Positions 9,920 through 20,797 of a stretch of 64,000 nt of DNA are shown here, piece by piece (the first letter of the stretch is position 1; each line of letters starts with the position of its first letter). A model generated the notes under the pieces. The model saw only the letters and a list, made by a program, of their open reading frames with translations, was not told the origin of the DNA and ran no database searches. Location: contig JAVHNS010000006.1 in NCBI GenBank assembly GCA_036872755.1, positions 1,302,001 through 1,366,000 on the forward strand. Direction: 5' to 3'. Made by a program: the position numbers and the translations under genes. This DNA comes from Orbilia blumenaviensis. Taxonomy: Eukaryota; Ascomycota; Orbiliomycetes; Orbiliales; Orbiliaceae.

Positions 9920-12231
9920 ATGGAGGACTCAGATCTCTTCAATACCAGAAAGGAGGCTGAGCGACTAGCCGAAAACTTTGCTCGGAACTTCCAACTCTTC
10001 CCGCAGCTCCAGCCGCAGAATATACCCTTCGAAATCGGCCAAGGCGTTCAGCAAGTACCCAACGTTAATCAAAACCAAGTTGATAATAATAATAATGATC
10101 AGTACCAGCCAGTTAATTATAACCCACAAGGCTATATTCCTCAAAATACGGGCTATGGGCAGCAGAATCAGCCGCCGTTGCTGACTCTCAATCCGGTACC
10201 TGTGAATACTAACAACAACAACAACAATAATAATAATAATAATAACAACCAGCGACCTCAAAACCGCCAGGGCGGGGCTAACTCTCCTGAAGAGCGAAAA
10301 GCCGGCGACGATGATGTCGCCCCAACTAACCAAGGACAGCAGCGGTGGTACGGCGGCTTTCCCGATCCCGGTACGCAGAGAAACATGCCGGCCCCGCTAA
10401 ACATAAACACAAACCGAGACCAAGGGAACACCCAAAACACAGCAATTCTACAAGCACTTCAAGTGGGCCGTAATAATAACCACGTACCATCAGAAGAAGA
10501 CTTTGACTTCGAAGACCAAGATGAAAGAGGCGGAGCCGGCCCCACCAACGACGTTGACGAAAACCAAAGATCTCAAGGCCTGAACACCAAGGGTAGCAGG
10601 AATAACAAAGTCTCAGCCCAACCTCTACGTACTAGTAAAAAACTCAGCGAGCATAGCTTGACCCGTGATCTCATGTCCGCGGGCCCACAGTTCTACGTCC
10701 GAAGATCTGACAATTCGATCCAGCCGTTGAGGCAGCTGAGATATGTAGAACGTGCCACAGCCGCGGATGTGGGTTTCGGAGCAAGTATGGCGCTTGCGGC
10801 GTGGAGCAGGTTCGGAGGCACAACGGGTGCGGTTACGGCTAGGGATTTCTGGGCTTATATAACAAGACCCGGCGTAAGGCCTACGGACTATATGATTGTT
10901 GATACACGAGCGGAAGGAGGATCCACTAGGCTAAGTAACTTGGAGCAAAACATCGGCCGGGTCCATGTCATTCCTTATCCGAGTGGCAAAACCATGTTTA
11001 CAGAGAGTAAGTGCTTCTTGACCCACCCTTTCCTAGCATCCAATTAAATATATATATATATATATATCGGCGTGGAGGGCAAGTTCTGACATATGCTACC
11101 TAAAAAGATGAATTCCAGGCCCTCAGCCAAGGAGTACCCTCGGGCACTGCAGAGTGCGATTTAATAGCACCTGAAGTGGCTCGGGCAATTGAAAATTCTC
11201 GCGCAAGATATGGTAAGTTCCTAACCCCCCCTTTGGAGGATATGTAGCTACTACTATCTCCAATTATCATTCACTTTCAAAACTACAATACTACATTAGA
11301 ACTTACTACTAACATGGTCCCTGTAGTAATCGTGCACTGTGCCCAAGGAAAATTCCGAAGTCCCGTGTAAGCCAACCTCCCCACTCTAACATCCAACCCA
11401 CCTTATCCACCGATAGCTAACGAGATACCAGCGTTGCCATGGGCCTAAATGCAAACCTCCGCCGGATCGGTTCCACCAAAAAAGTTCTCCTCCTAGTCGG
11501 CGGTTCTGAAACTTTCTGGAAATTCGTAGAGAATCCCGAAGCCCAAAGACAGTACTACGAAGAGGAAGAGGCCGAAAGGATGCTTCATTCGATGACACCT
11601 GAGCAGATGACATTAGCTCATGAGCAGATATTAAGAGAGAATCCAAATGTCATCGAACTTCCTGCAAGTATGTTGTCTCTTTCCTCTGAGAGCTTCTCTT
11701 GGGTCCCCTTTAAAGTATCTCACAACGGCTAATCAAAATACCACACACAAAACAGGCCCCGAGCTAGTCCAATCCACCCAGCGGGTAGGAACCCAAAACC
11801 AAAGCACAAGGCCCGGTACCATGGTAGACAGCATCGTAAGCCCTGCCTGGGAACCACTAACAATCCAAGGTGCCCGTCGCCAATTCGCTGGTTCAAATGT
11901 TCCGATGGAAGAATCAGACAGGGCGGATACAATAAAAAGGGATGGAACCGAATTTCTAGAGTTTTACAAAGATAAACCTGATGTTAAAAATCCTACTTGT
12001 AAACCTTCTAATCGTGGACCGGATCAAGGTGGGCCTCCTGGGCCAGGCGGTGGAGGGATGGGTGGTGGTGGTTTCTCAGGTGGTATGGGCGGTGGGACGG
12101 GTGGAAGTTTGTTAACGAAAAGAAGCATGGATCCCTTTGATCTTGCTGGTGGTAGATTGAGGAAGAGGTCTTTTGGGATATTTATGCCTGAGGAAAAGGG
12201 GCCAGGATTGAGGATTATTCACCGGCGATAA
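9920..12231 (+). CDS. Rhodanese/Cdc25-like CX5R phosphatase-type protein with Asn/Gln-rich N-terminus
   Basis: Five exons: 9920-11006, 11132-11212, 11327-11366, 11432-11667 and 11756-12231. The first acceptor is uncertain. A CAG at 11118 would break the frame, while an AAG at 11131 keeps it. The ATG at 9920 has a good context (AAAGAAATGG). Residues ~45-120 are Asn/Gln-rich with a run of 13 Asn, prion-like in composition. The ~280-450 region is a rhodanese fold. It carries the strand-aspartate (MIVDTRAE) and the active-site loop HCAQGKFRS, that is H-C-X5-R as in Cdc25 and arsenate-reductase-like enzymes. The Cys is encoded by the small third exon. A Gly-rich segment follows, then a basic C-terminus with two KR sites. 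No signal peptide is seen. Phosphatase activity is inferred from the loop, and the substrate is unknown. Confidence 0.75.
10209..10250 (+). repeat. AAC/AAT triplet microsatellite inside coding sequence
   Basis: About 14 in-frame AAC and AAT triplets encode the poly-Asn run of the rhodanese-like protein. Being triplet-based and mixed in codon, it can expand or contract without breaking the frame. Confidence 0.9.
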
Positions 12232-12729
12232 TTGAATATTCGACGAGGTTTCCTAACATAAACTCGCAAATTTGAACTCGAATGGTGCCATAATGCGTAC
12301 TTAAAAATATTTCTTGCCTATCTTGTGACCATCCAACTACATAAACACAGCAAGTCAAGTTTAATTTATAGTGTTAAAACATATTTGAGAATCTATTATC
12401 ATTGACCCAGAAGACAAAGAACTTAACACGTGAAATTGTGGAAACAAGCATGAAGGCCACACTATAATTGAGAGTAGGAGAGATATCGGGCGGATTATTA
12501 ATAAGGGTTAGCTAGATTCTACATACAGGCTCGCAGGAAGGATAATCTTTCCTGCGCTATAGAAGCTAACAGACCGGGGCAGTAGGATTGGGAGGGGATA
12601 GATAAAGACAGCATAATTCTCGCCTCTTCGGTGAGTGGAGATTGTTCATGAGCCATAACACATTATTTCGAAAACAAAGCGGGAGGGAGATAACAACGCA
12701 TCCATGTATGCGGAAAAGTAGAGCTGTGA
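12232..12729. other. Intergenic between convergent genes
   Basis: About 0.5 kb between two 3' ends. I see no gene or repeat. Confidence 0.5.
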
Positions 12730-15039
12730 TCAAGTTGTTTCGGCCGTGGTATCGCTTTCGGCACGTAACTCTTTGGCAGCCTGGCGGTCATAAAGCATAT
12801 GTCTCCAGCGGAGGCTGCTCTCTTTGATCCTATTGGAAGATATGAGAATTAATATCTGGGCATGTGTTAATATGGTAGAATAGAAATGAAATACATACCA
12901 CTCCGAGGCATCTGCAAACCATCCTGCGAGTACTGCCTCAACAAGATAAGTATCTTGTGAGAGCAGAATGGAGGAAAACTCCAGCTCAGAGATGTCGAAA
13001 TCGAGCTGCAATTTTTGGTCACGCTTTAGGTTGTTGGCAAGCATTTGGCCCTGTTTGCGAATCTCTTCTTCTGTTGGCTCGCCTCCGTCAGAAAGAACGA
13101 TACTACCATGAGAGCTTTCTGGCGAAATATCGATGCCATCTTCTTCGTCGGTCGTATCCTTCAGGTTTAACCTTTTGATCCTGTCCTCCAAGGGGGCTGT
13201 GGGACCCGGATTTGACGGTGCATTGAAACTAGTTGGCTCCAAAATATTTGAGGCCGGTTGCTGAGACTTTGAATACATACGAACGTTGAAATCCTGGTGA
13301 TCTTCCTCATCAGAGGGGATTTTCATTCTGATAAAATCGAGCTGCATCCCATCGGCTCCCTTGATGTACATCTCTGTTACACCCGCAAGTAACCGGTTCA
13401 AATTATCAGCAATCTGACGATTGATATTAGTATTCAGTTCAAGAGGGAAGCTGAAGGAGTTTGGTGGTGTCCGGGTGTCAAAGCTGATTTCTTCAAAAAT
13501 ATCCTTCCAAAAGACAAAAGTTGGAGGGACTGGTTTCTTCGGGGAGATTGTTTCGCCCATCGACTGCCAAAACCCCTTTTCTTTTGGGACTTTTGGGATA
13601 GATGCTTTTAGTTTAAGGATGCTGGTATGCTGCTCGGGAGTTGTCAAGGTGATGCCGGGCGTGCTAATCGCCGAAGGTTCTTCAGAATTCATTGAAATAA
13701 TGGAGGCGCTTGAGCCTTGCTGCCTCAAGGTTTGTAATGGATGTCGGAGGTAACTTGAAGAAGACGACCTGGAAAATGAGGGACGTCCATATCGCGCTGA
13801 AGATGGGCTATTCTCGTCGCTTCTCTGTGGAGGAGCTGATCTCGTGGTGCTTTCATGAGCGTCAAACCCTGCAGCTGGTTGCCCGTCATCTCTTGGTCCG
13901 TTCCAATTCATCAAATTAGGGATAATGTTATCCTTGATGCCAGCTAGAATACCACCCGGTGTAGTATTGAAGCTGGATCCCGAGAGCCGCCGACCAACAG
14001 TACTGACCAGACTGGTCATTGACCTTGCAGCTGAGTTCATCCCACTTCCCAGCTGGCTTCGCCGTTTCTCCCTCTCGTCGAGATAATAGGGGGTCGAGAT
14101 TCGAGGGAAAAATCTCGGATTGTAGTCTTTCGAGTAATGGGCCAGATAGTCTCTCACGTCAGAGATCTCTTGAGGAACAAGTTTGCAGAACACTCCAGTG
14201 ACGGGCGAAAACTTGAATATGTATATGTGCTTGTACAATGACCGAGTCAGAGAATGTATTATAATTACTCCATTTGGCAATGCACATTCGAATGACCACC
14301 AGTAGCCACGCAGTTTGCTCGTGAGGGTAGGATGTAGTGAGGAGTCCATGAAGCCTTCGAGAAATTCGGAGATCGGAACACGCTCGCAATATCTGGGGGC
14401 GCCAACAGCGAGCGAGAACTGGATGTGAAAGTATGTTTCCATCACATCTGAGCTTGATTGCTCAAGGGTCGAGAGAACACTGATAACAGCGTCTCGGTCC
14501 ATGTAGACGAATGCTGACTTTTGAGGCATTATGGAAGCCACAGTTGGCTTGGTAATAAGCCGGTATTCAAGTCCGTGAACGGGTGCGGAGAGGTCGCGGG
14601 CGGAAGAGGAAAGGACGGAGGGGAGTGAAGTTTCCAGAAGCCTCGTGGTACTCGATATGGCAGGCTTGGGGTTGCTACCACTGCTTCTGGGATCAGAGAG
14701 GCGATGGGGTAGGCTAGAATGGGTGAAGCCACCGTCGTCACCGCTTCTAGCAGAATAACCACTAGGAATACTTTCTGATACAGTGCTGGTGCTGCCGAAG
14801 GAGTACTTTTTCAGTACTCCGGGATCTGTGATGAAAGTCGGGGAGGGGGGATGTCGAGAAGTAAGATTGGTGATGCTCTTTCTTTCCCAATCAAACCTGA
14901 TATCCAGTATATTTGGCGGTGGGGGTGTCACTGAGAAGGATGGTAGAGGAGGTGGGGGCCTTGTCGGAGGAGGTGGATAGCCGGTGGAAGGTTCGACGTT
15001 CGTATCCGAGCCAGGTGGTTTGTTCTCCTGCTCGGCCAT
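12730..15039 (-). CDS. Conserved-looking orphan, Pro/Ser-rich with a central globular domain
   Basis: Long exon 15039-12899, an intron 12898-12830 (69 nt, in frame, GTATGT...TAG) and a final exon to 12730, giving 746 residues. The first ~110 residues are Pro-rich (PPPPTRPPPPLP) and disordered. Residues ~165-340 look folded, with regular hydrophobic spacing and many aromatics. The middle is Ser-rich and disordered, containing motifs such as RSSSSS. About 520-746 is again partly ordered with acidic stretches (DEEDHQD, TDEEDGID), ending in a Trp/Arg-containing helix encoded by the last exon. There is no signal peptide or membrane segment. I do not recognise the family. The Pro-rich head could bind SH3 or profilin-type partners, which would fit a cytoskeletal or trafficking adaptor, but this is only composition. 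Because the intron length is a multiple of three, retention would insert 23 residues without a frameshift. Confidence 0.75.
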   Translation of the reverse strand: MAEQENKPPGSDTNVEPSTGYPPPPTRPPPPLPSFSVTPPPPNILDIRFDWERKSITNLTSRHPPSPTFITDPGVLKKYSFGSTSTVSESIPSGYSARSGDDGGFTHSSLPHRLSDPRSSGSNPKPAISSTTRLLETSLPSVLSSSARDLSAPVHGLEYRLITKPTVASIMPQKSAFVYMDRDAVISVLSTLEQSSSDVMETYFHIQFSLAVGAPRYCERVPISEFLEGFMDSSLHPTLTSKLRGYWWSFECALPNGVIIIHSLTRSLYKHIYIFKFSPVTGVFCKLVPQEISDVRDYLAHYSKDYNPRFFPRISTPYYLDEREKRRSQLGSGMNSAARSMTSLVSTVGRRLSGSSFNTTPGGILAGIKDNIIPNLMNWNGPRDDGQPAAGFDAHESTTRSAPPQRSDENSPSSARYGRPSFSRSSSSSYLRHPLQTLRQQGSSASIISMNSEEPSAISTPGITLTTPEQHTSILKLKASIPKVPKEKGFWQSMGETISPKKPVPPTFVFWKDIFEEISFDTRTPPNSFSFPLELNTNINRQIADNLNRLLAGVTEMYIKGADGMQLDFIRMKIPSDEEDHQDFNVRMYSKSQQPASNILEPTSFNAPSNPGPTAPLEDRIKRLNLKDTTDEEDGIDISPESSHGSIVLSDGGEPTEEEIRKQGQMLANNLKRDQKLQLDFDISELEFSSILLSQDTYLVEAVLAGWFADASEWYVFHFYSTILTHAQILILISSNRIKESSLRWRHMLYDRQAAKELRAESDTTAETT

Positions 15040-16169
15040 ACTGAAAAACGGATTGAGCTGCCCTTATTCTGCGGTATTGACTGCGCTGGGAACAGAAATG
15101 AAAATGAAACCGGTGAAGCTGATGATGAAACGAATTTAAAAGAAAGACAAGAATAAAAGGAAAGAAAGAAAGAAACAGCAGCCATGTCCATGATCTTTAT
15201 ATAAACAGAACAAGGGAAAATAATAAATTACTATGCTACGTGCTCATTTCGTGGGAGGAATGGACGCTGACCCGAGGTTGAGGTTGTGACGCTACAGTTA
15301 CGTCTTGGAGATACCTATTTACGTGGCTATCTAGACATCTTCCTAGTAGTACTATAGCTATTGCACCAAAAACTATCACCTCATATAGGGGTATTAACCT
15401 AGGTACCTAGGTAGTCCTAGCCCTAAAGTATTTTAAGTAAGTATCAAGGTAGTTATTAATCAAGTATACCTGAGTGCTTGCATGCTATTAGCATGGCGTC
15501 TGTTGTAGAAGGTTAGGGAGCCAGTGGGCAGTTTAATCATGAACAGAGAGACCACTTCCAGCTATAGGCGCCTAGTTCAGGACTCAAGCTTAGCTTAGCA
15601 TAGCTCAGACGCTGACATAGATACCTGCGGAACACATGTAAATACCTAGGTAGTAACTACCCACATGTGGCTGTATGGGACACACCTGAGTAGTTATGTG
15701 GGACGCAATTGTGATACATGAAACGTAGCACGGTAGAATACCCCTAGAGCTAAGTGGTACAGGCATTATATCAGGTGTACATGATATGGTACTATGGAGC
15801 ATGGAGCTCAGCTAGTAGGTAGCTATAGAATACGAGACTAGGTATGTACAATATTCCTTGGTAGACCCTTACTAGCTTGAATAGCTAGCCCTAAAGTATA
15901 CATTAGGTATGATAGACTCACTGAAGATTCAATAACGCTGATAGTCTATACTGATGAATCTTTGAATTTAGTGAATAGAATTGTGCATAACAGAGCTTTA
16001 GAAAGGTAGAATTGGGACACATATAGTAGGTATATACCTAGGTACGTTATAGATACTAGCAATGAATAAATAGTTATTTGTTGCCATAGGCCTACAGAAA
16101 CAGACAAACAATGAATGCAGTGCGCAGTGTTAAAATTTATTGGGTGTATTTCTCGCTCAACCATCCATC

Positions 16170-16176
16170 TATAAAA
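16170..16176 (+). promoter_or_regulatory. TATA box candidate
   Basis: TATAAAA lies about 290 nt upstream of the ATG at 16464 and is followed by a pyrimidine-rich leader. This is a usual layout for a strongly expressed fungal gene with a long 5' leader. Confidence 0.5.
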
Positions 16177-16310
16177 GCCCTGACATCATGTCATCGCTAG
16201 CAATAGCTCTTCCCGCCACAAACATCCATTCTCTCACCGTCAATTCTCATCAACAGCTCCACTACAAACCACGATTGTGCGTCTAGTATCAATCTCTGTC
16301 TGTGTGATAT

Positions 16311-16362
16311 CTCTTTCTCTCTCTCTCTTGCTCGCGCTCTCTCTCTCTCTCTGTGTGTGTAT
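16311..16362. repeat. CT/GT microsatellite in a 5' leader
   Basis: Runs of TC/CT dinucleotides interrupted once, then a short GT run, lie between the TATA box and the ATG of the next gene. Pyrimidine tracts at this place are common in fungal core promoters. Confidence 0.7.
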
Positions 16363-16463
16363 TATCTATTATTATCTCCAATAATCATCTCTCTTGATGA
16401 GCTGAACGTCCTGCCATCCTCAACATAATCGCGTTAATCACCACCACCATCACATCAGTCATC

Positions 16464-17527
16464 ATGCCTCGTGGAGCTAAAAACCCAAAGGCAGTGGTAA
16501 ATAATCCTATTCCTTTCTGTCGTTTTCTTCGTTGATTCCCCACCATTTGATAAAGATTCTCCTCAAATCATTTCCCACGACTATCCCACCTTGATTATTT
16601 CGACATTCATGTTATGATGCGGGAAACTAACATCAAGAAACTTTGATTAGAAAGAGGAAGGGAGAAAAAGAGGAAAAGGCCATAAGGACCGTCAAGCCCC
16701 CGATTCTCCCAATAAACCTTGCAGTCACCCAGTGGATCTGAGACGGAACGGACACAGGAATAAGAAGCTGGGTATTTCTGTTCCCGAGACTACCCTACCT
16801 CCAAATGTGAAGAAAGTTAAGGTTACCAATTTGTAAGTCTTCTGTTCATTTCTAAGAATAATTAGAGCAAGGCTTTTCAAGTTTGGAAAAATAACTCCAT
16901 GCTAATAATGTTTTATTGTTCATAAGTGAGGTTCCTCCAAACGGGATAGCAACCGTTGCTAGCCATGAATGGGTCGGTCCTCGGATTTCTGAGGACGAGC
17001 CTCATGACGATCCTGTCGCCAATATTGAAGAAGTTCTCAGGGTGACTCGGGAAGAAATTGCAGCCCTTGAACGGGTCGTTAGCTTCCGAGAGCAACACGG
17101 GGAGGAAACCGGAAACCTCCCGGTCCTCACTAAGAAACTCTCTGATAAGTTGGCAGAATTGGACCTGTACAACAAGGATGAGGCGGCCAGGATGAGGCGT
17201 GCTTGGGGCTTGGCTCGTGAGTACGACGAGCAGGCTGAGGAGGACGGTATCTCAAAAAGCGAGGCTGCCCGTCGACGCCGCCGCCGGGTTCCAGGACTGT
17301 TCCGGTTTGAGCGCAGTGTGGCCTGGAGGAACACGGCAGCAGCGGTCTGGCGGCGCGAACAGAGAGCTACCAGACGATGCCTGGAGGCGGCCCCAATCCT
17401 TGCAGCCTGTCAAAGGTTGAAGTTCCTCACCCTCGAGGAAAGGGACAGGATTGGAGTCTGGGTCGTCAGTCTTCCGGATGAATTTCCAGAGACTGGTCGC
17501 CCAGCTCCTGTCCCGGTGGAAGGATAG
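16464..17527 (+). CDS. Basic orphan protein, three exons
   Basis: Exons 16464-16496, 16651-16832 and 16927-17527 give 271 residues. All junctions have GT...AG and CTAAC/CTAAT branch points, and the total length is a multiple of three. The first ~75 residues are strongly basic (KEEGRKRGKGHKDR...), resembling a nuclear or nucleic-acid-binding tail. Residues ~90-190 are predicted helical with Glu/Arg periodicity, suiting a coiled coil (EEIAALERVVSFREQHGEE). A KSEAARRRRRRV patch follows, a candidate nuclear localisation signal. The C-terminus is a more ordered region with several Trp. No family is recognised. Its TATA box and long pyrimidine-rich leader suggest it is expressed. Confidence 0.7.
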
Positions 17528-18115
17528 GTCCCAAACTTCACCCCTGCTTCTCAAAACTTTGACTTAAGGATATCGGCCTTCTTTTGGTTAGTGTTTTTCT
17601 TTACAATGTATTCTTAATTCTGGTGCTCTTCGAGGTGATAATGTTGCTTTTTGGATCATTCTGAAATCGTCTAGTGTGTATAAATAAAATCAAGAACCGC
17701 GAAGTTATTGTTAAGACGCTTTGTGATTGTGTACATAAGCATATTGTTCACCCAAGCGGGTATACAAAACTCCATTAGATTTTTACTGAATTAGAAACCA
17801 ACATATATTGCTACAAGGAAATCCATTAGAATAAGTCTACACTGTTGATCTAATGACTTAAATAAATGTAATGGAGACAGTGTGAGAGTGGAGATGTGAT
17901 TCTAAATAACAATGATTGAGTATGTTTCTTCCTTTTTGTTGTCACGCACTTGGTGCCAGTATGACCTTCTCCCATCCCCATCAGAGCCTTCATCACTGGT
18001 TTCACCTTCTGCCTACCTCCACGTCTCCATCACCACCACGTCCCAAAGTTGTTGTTCGCCATCTCCATCCAAATTCCAACTAGTTATCCTATCATTGGAT
18101 AGCTCAAAAAAGTCC
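17528..18115. other. Intergenic
   Basis: 3' region of the preceding gene and promoter of the next. An open frame from 17912 runs into the splice donor at 18141 in the same frame as the following gene. An N-terminally extended protein is therefore possible but looks unlike a folded protein. Confidence 0.4.
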
Positions 18116-18122
18116 TATAAAA
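18116..18122 (+). promoter_or_regulatory. TATA box candidate
   Basis: TATAAAA sits only about 19 nt before the proposed GTAAGT donor at 18141. If used, transcription would start at or past the donor, which conflicts with splicing there. It may be a coincidental match, or two transcript forms may exist. Confidence 0.35.
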
Positions 18123-18139
18123 CCCCATATATACTCACG

Positions 18140-19159
18140 AGTAAGTAGTTCGAGCTTCTGCCATTCTCTCGGGCTCCGAGCATCACCAACCCTCAGCTAT
18201 GCATTATAGCGAACACCCACATTATATTCCCTAGAAACATCCTAACGCCAATCACGATCAATTCTCCATTACCAACTCAATTGATGACATCCTACTAATA
18301 CTCGATCCCCATCTAAACAGTGCTTTCGGAAAACCCGTTGCCAGGTTCTACCTGGTGTTCCTCAGCAGAGTGTGAACAGGAGATCCAGGATCTCAAATCC
18401 GAGCTTCTAGAATTCTGGAAGCAATCCATCGCCCTCCATCAAGAGAACCAGCGTCTCCAGTCTTGTCTCGATATCCGAGATAAATCGATCAAATCCCTCA
18501 AGGAGAAGAACCGGCGGCTGAAATCCACCATCTTGGGCGGAAGCATACTTCCAGCAACCCCAGGACCCGCGAAGGAGGAAGGGAAGGAGGAGGAGGGGGA
18601 GGGAGAAAAGTTCGGACGGTACAGATTCGAGGAGAGAGGGTTCGTCATTGGGGAGGCCCTCTATCTCAACCTGGAACCTGTCTACTTTTCGGAGCCAGAG
18701 TTGGCTTCCGACCCCGCCGAGTACGCCAAAATCTCCAAGCCGACGATAGCATCGAACCTTTCTGCATCGAAGCAGAAGGCGGTCGGGAAGAAGGTCAAGG
18801 GGGAGAGGGAGGGGAGGGGAAGGAAGAAGCGGAACGGGCGTGGGGGTATTGATGTCTCCATGATGAAGGGACAAGAGAGGGAGCCCTTTGTCATGGAGAT
18901 ATCGGACCCCGAGGCATCGACCAACGCCCAACCTACGCTGAAGCTACTGGCCCAAAGCGGTAAGAAGACCCAAAGCGGGCAGGGATCTGCAGTGCAACGA
19001 TTGGCCAGAGGGCCAGAACAACACAAAAAGTCCAACACCTGCACCCCAGTCGCGACGAAAAGGAAACTGGCGGAGGAAGAGGAGGATTGTGGACCGGAGG
19101 AGGTAACGCAACCTCGGAGGTGGAAGAGGTTTAGGAAGGGCGGAGGGAGTAGAGAGTGA
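18140..19159 (+). CDS. Coiled-coil basic orphan whose start codon is split by an intron
   Basis: The coding block from 18321 starts directly after a splice acceptor (CTAAACAG) with TG. The nearest good donor, GTAAGT at 18141, is preceded by A, so splicing makes an A|TG start. The result is 279 residues. Residues ~15-70 form a strong coiled coil (EQEIQDLKSELLEFWKQSIAL and following heptads). Residues 70-130 are acidic (EEGKEEEGEGE). The rest is Lys/Arg-rich (GKKVKGEREGRGRKKRNGR, then KRKLAEEEEDCGPEE), suggesting nuclear location. Upstream in-frame codons reach an ATG at 17912, an alternative longer start. No family is recognised. The coding block is likely real, and the start is uncertain. Confidence 0.6.
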
Positions 19160-19524
19160 AGCTGGGGAGGTGGAAGCTTACTGGGCTTTTTTATTTTAAT
19201 TTGTATATAGTAATTATTTTATTTCTTTTGTTTTTTCCGATTGAAACTTCGGTCCCTGAGAACACACAGTGCGCAATAAACTATTGGTCAGAGAAAATGT
19301 GGAGATCGTAGCTTCGCCTCCCGCGATTAAAGTCAAAGTTAGGTCGGATCCAATCGGCTCTAGAATCCGGCAGTATATAAATTAATAGCTCCTTTGATTC
19401 ATCTACAGTATATACAGAAATCGAAAAACTTCAAGAATAAAATACTATACACTACAGCAGCACTCTCCAGAACGATATTTTGTCAAATACTCGCAAATAG
19501 CCCACCACCATGTATTAGGCGCGT
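19160..19524. other. Intergenic between convergent genes
   Basis: Short AT-rich stretch between two 3' ends. No feature is seen. Confidence 0.4.
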
Positions 19525-20797
19525 CTAGCACTTAGCAGGGCTAGGCACATTAGTGCACTTCGACGAAGTTTTACCCCCAGTAACACTAACCCCACTCCAA
19601 GTCCAATTCGTACACGACCCACTTCCACAAAGAATATAAATATCAGTAGCAGAGCTAGTAACCGTTCCAGTAACCCCGTCCAACTTCAAATGATCAATCT
19701 TAACCCCGTTAGTCGGCGTTCCGGTTGGCGACCCATTCTCATAATCCTGCTGAATAACGATTCCATACTTCTTAATCCCACTAAGTTTAATGTTAGAATA
19801 GGTAACACCTTTAACACTACCAGTTGCACCGGAGACGGTTTTAACGCGGACGCCGTTATCGGAGTTTACGATTTGGGAGTTTGAGATTGTTACGGTGTCA
19901 ACTACGTTATTGGAACGACCGCCGACAGAACCGATTGAGAGACCGTGACCACCGGAGCAGTAGCCGTTGGTGAAAATGATGTTGGTGCCGGAGTTGACGG
20001 CGAGACAGTCGTCTTGGTTATAGACGGTGGCACCATCGATGGTGATGTGGTCGCTGTTGCCGACATCGAAGGCGTCGGTGTTCTGTTTGGTAGGATGGTT
20101 AGTTTATTGGTCTTGATACCCTAATGCTTGGGTGTTGTTAGGATTGAAGACATACGTGTCCAAGGGAGTTTGTATCTCCGTTCTTGTTATTAATAGTCGG
20201 ATTGGTGACAGTCACAGATGTGGCAGAGCTAAAGCTGAAAACTTGGACAGGGGAGTCCTTGATCGTAATGCTAGCAATTGTCGAAGACTTCAAACTATGC
20301 GCCGCAAAGAACTTTGGCTTCGTCTTGCCGCCATTTCCGCCTTTCTAAATTTTTATAAAAACAAAGAAGGGCGTTCGTTAGCCGGATGTTTCAGGTCAAA
20401 CCATGGATAAGCCCGTGCTCGGGGAACTTACACCATCCCACCATCTCGCGCCCTCACCATCAAGCACAGACCCAGAAGCGCCAATGATCTTTACATTAGT
20501 ACCAGAGACCGAGACAAGCGGCCCTTCCCACTCTTTATACCCGAAAGTAGTTCTTCCTGCGAAAGTGACGACTTGTCCGCTCTTGAGACCCGTCAGGTCA
20601 AGAGTCTGGCCGGCGGGAACGGCAATGTTTGAAAGAGTAATGGAGGTACAAGATGATTTAGCAGAGGAGACGGAGGAGTATGCGCTGATGGTGCAGGAAG
20701 TGGCACGCTTTTGGACTATCTGGTGATCCTCGGGGAGAGGGTTGCTAAGAGCCGTCGCCGTCAACGCGGACGAAAAAATTAAAGAGCTGAGCTTCAT
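19525..20797 (-). CDS. Secreted endopolygalacturonase, GH28
   Basis: Exons 20797-20432, 20344-20156 and 20082-19525 give 370 residues. It begins with a signal peptide and a short propeptide ending in KR (residues 30-31), a Kex2-type cleavage site. The right-handed beta-helix carries all canonical GH28 signatures: NTDAFD (Asp188), QDD (Asp209-Asp210), GHGLS (His231) and RVK (Arg264, Lys266). Paired cysteines at the C-terminus are as in fungal enzymes. It hydrolyses alpha-1,4-galacturonosyl linkages in pectin outside the cell. Length and motif order are normal, so it should be active. Whether it is endo- or exo-acting cannot be proven from the sequence, but the short length and conserved C-terminal disulfides favour endo. 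It shows the organism can attack plant cell-wall material. Confidence 0.95.

Larger units (their letters stand above)
15040..16463. other. Divergent intergenic region with TACCTAGGTA palindromes
   Basis: About 1.4 kb holding two divergent promoters. It contains several copies of the palindrome TACCTAGGTA or its core: a doubled copy at 15397-15414 (acctaggtacctaggtag), single copies at 15643-15652 and 16035-16044, and many CTAG-containing relatives in between. I see no open frame with protein character. Confidence 0.6.

Noticed and set aside
9754..9960. Upstream open frame before the rhodanese-like gene
   Set aside because: It overlaps the main start in another frame, has no protein-like pattern and may be only leader sequence. 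It could act as an upstream frame, but there is no further support.
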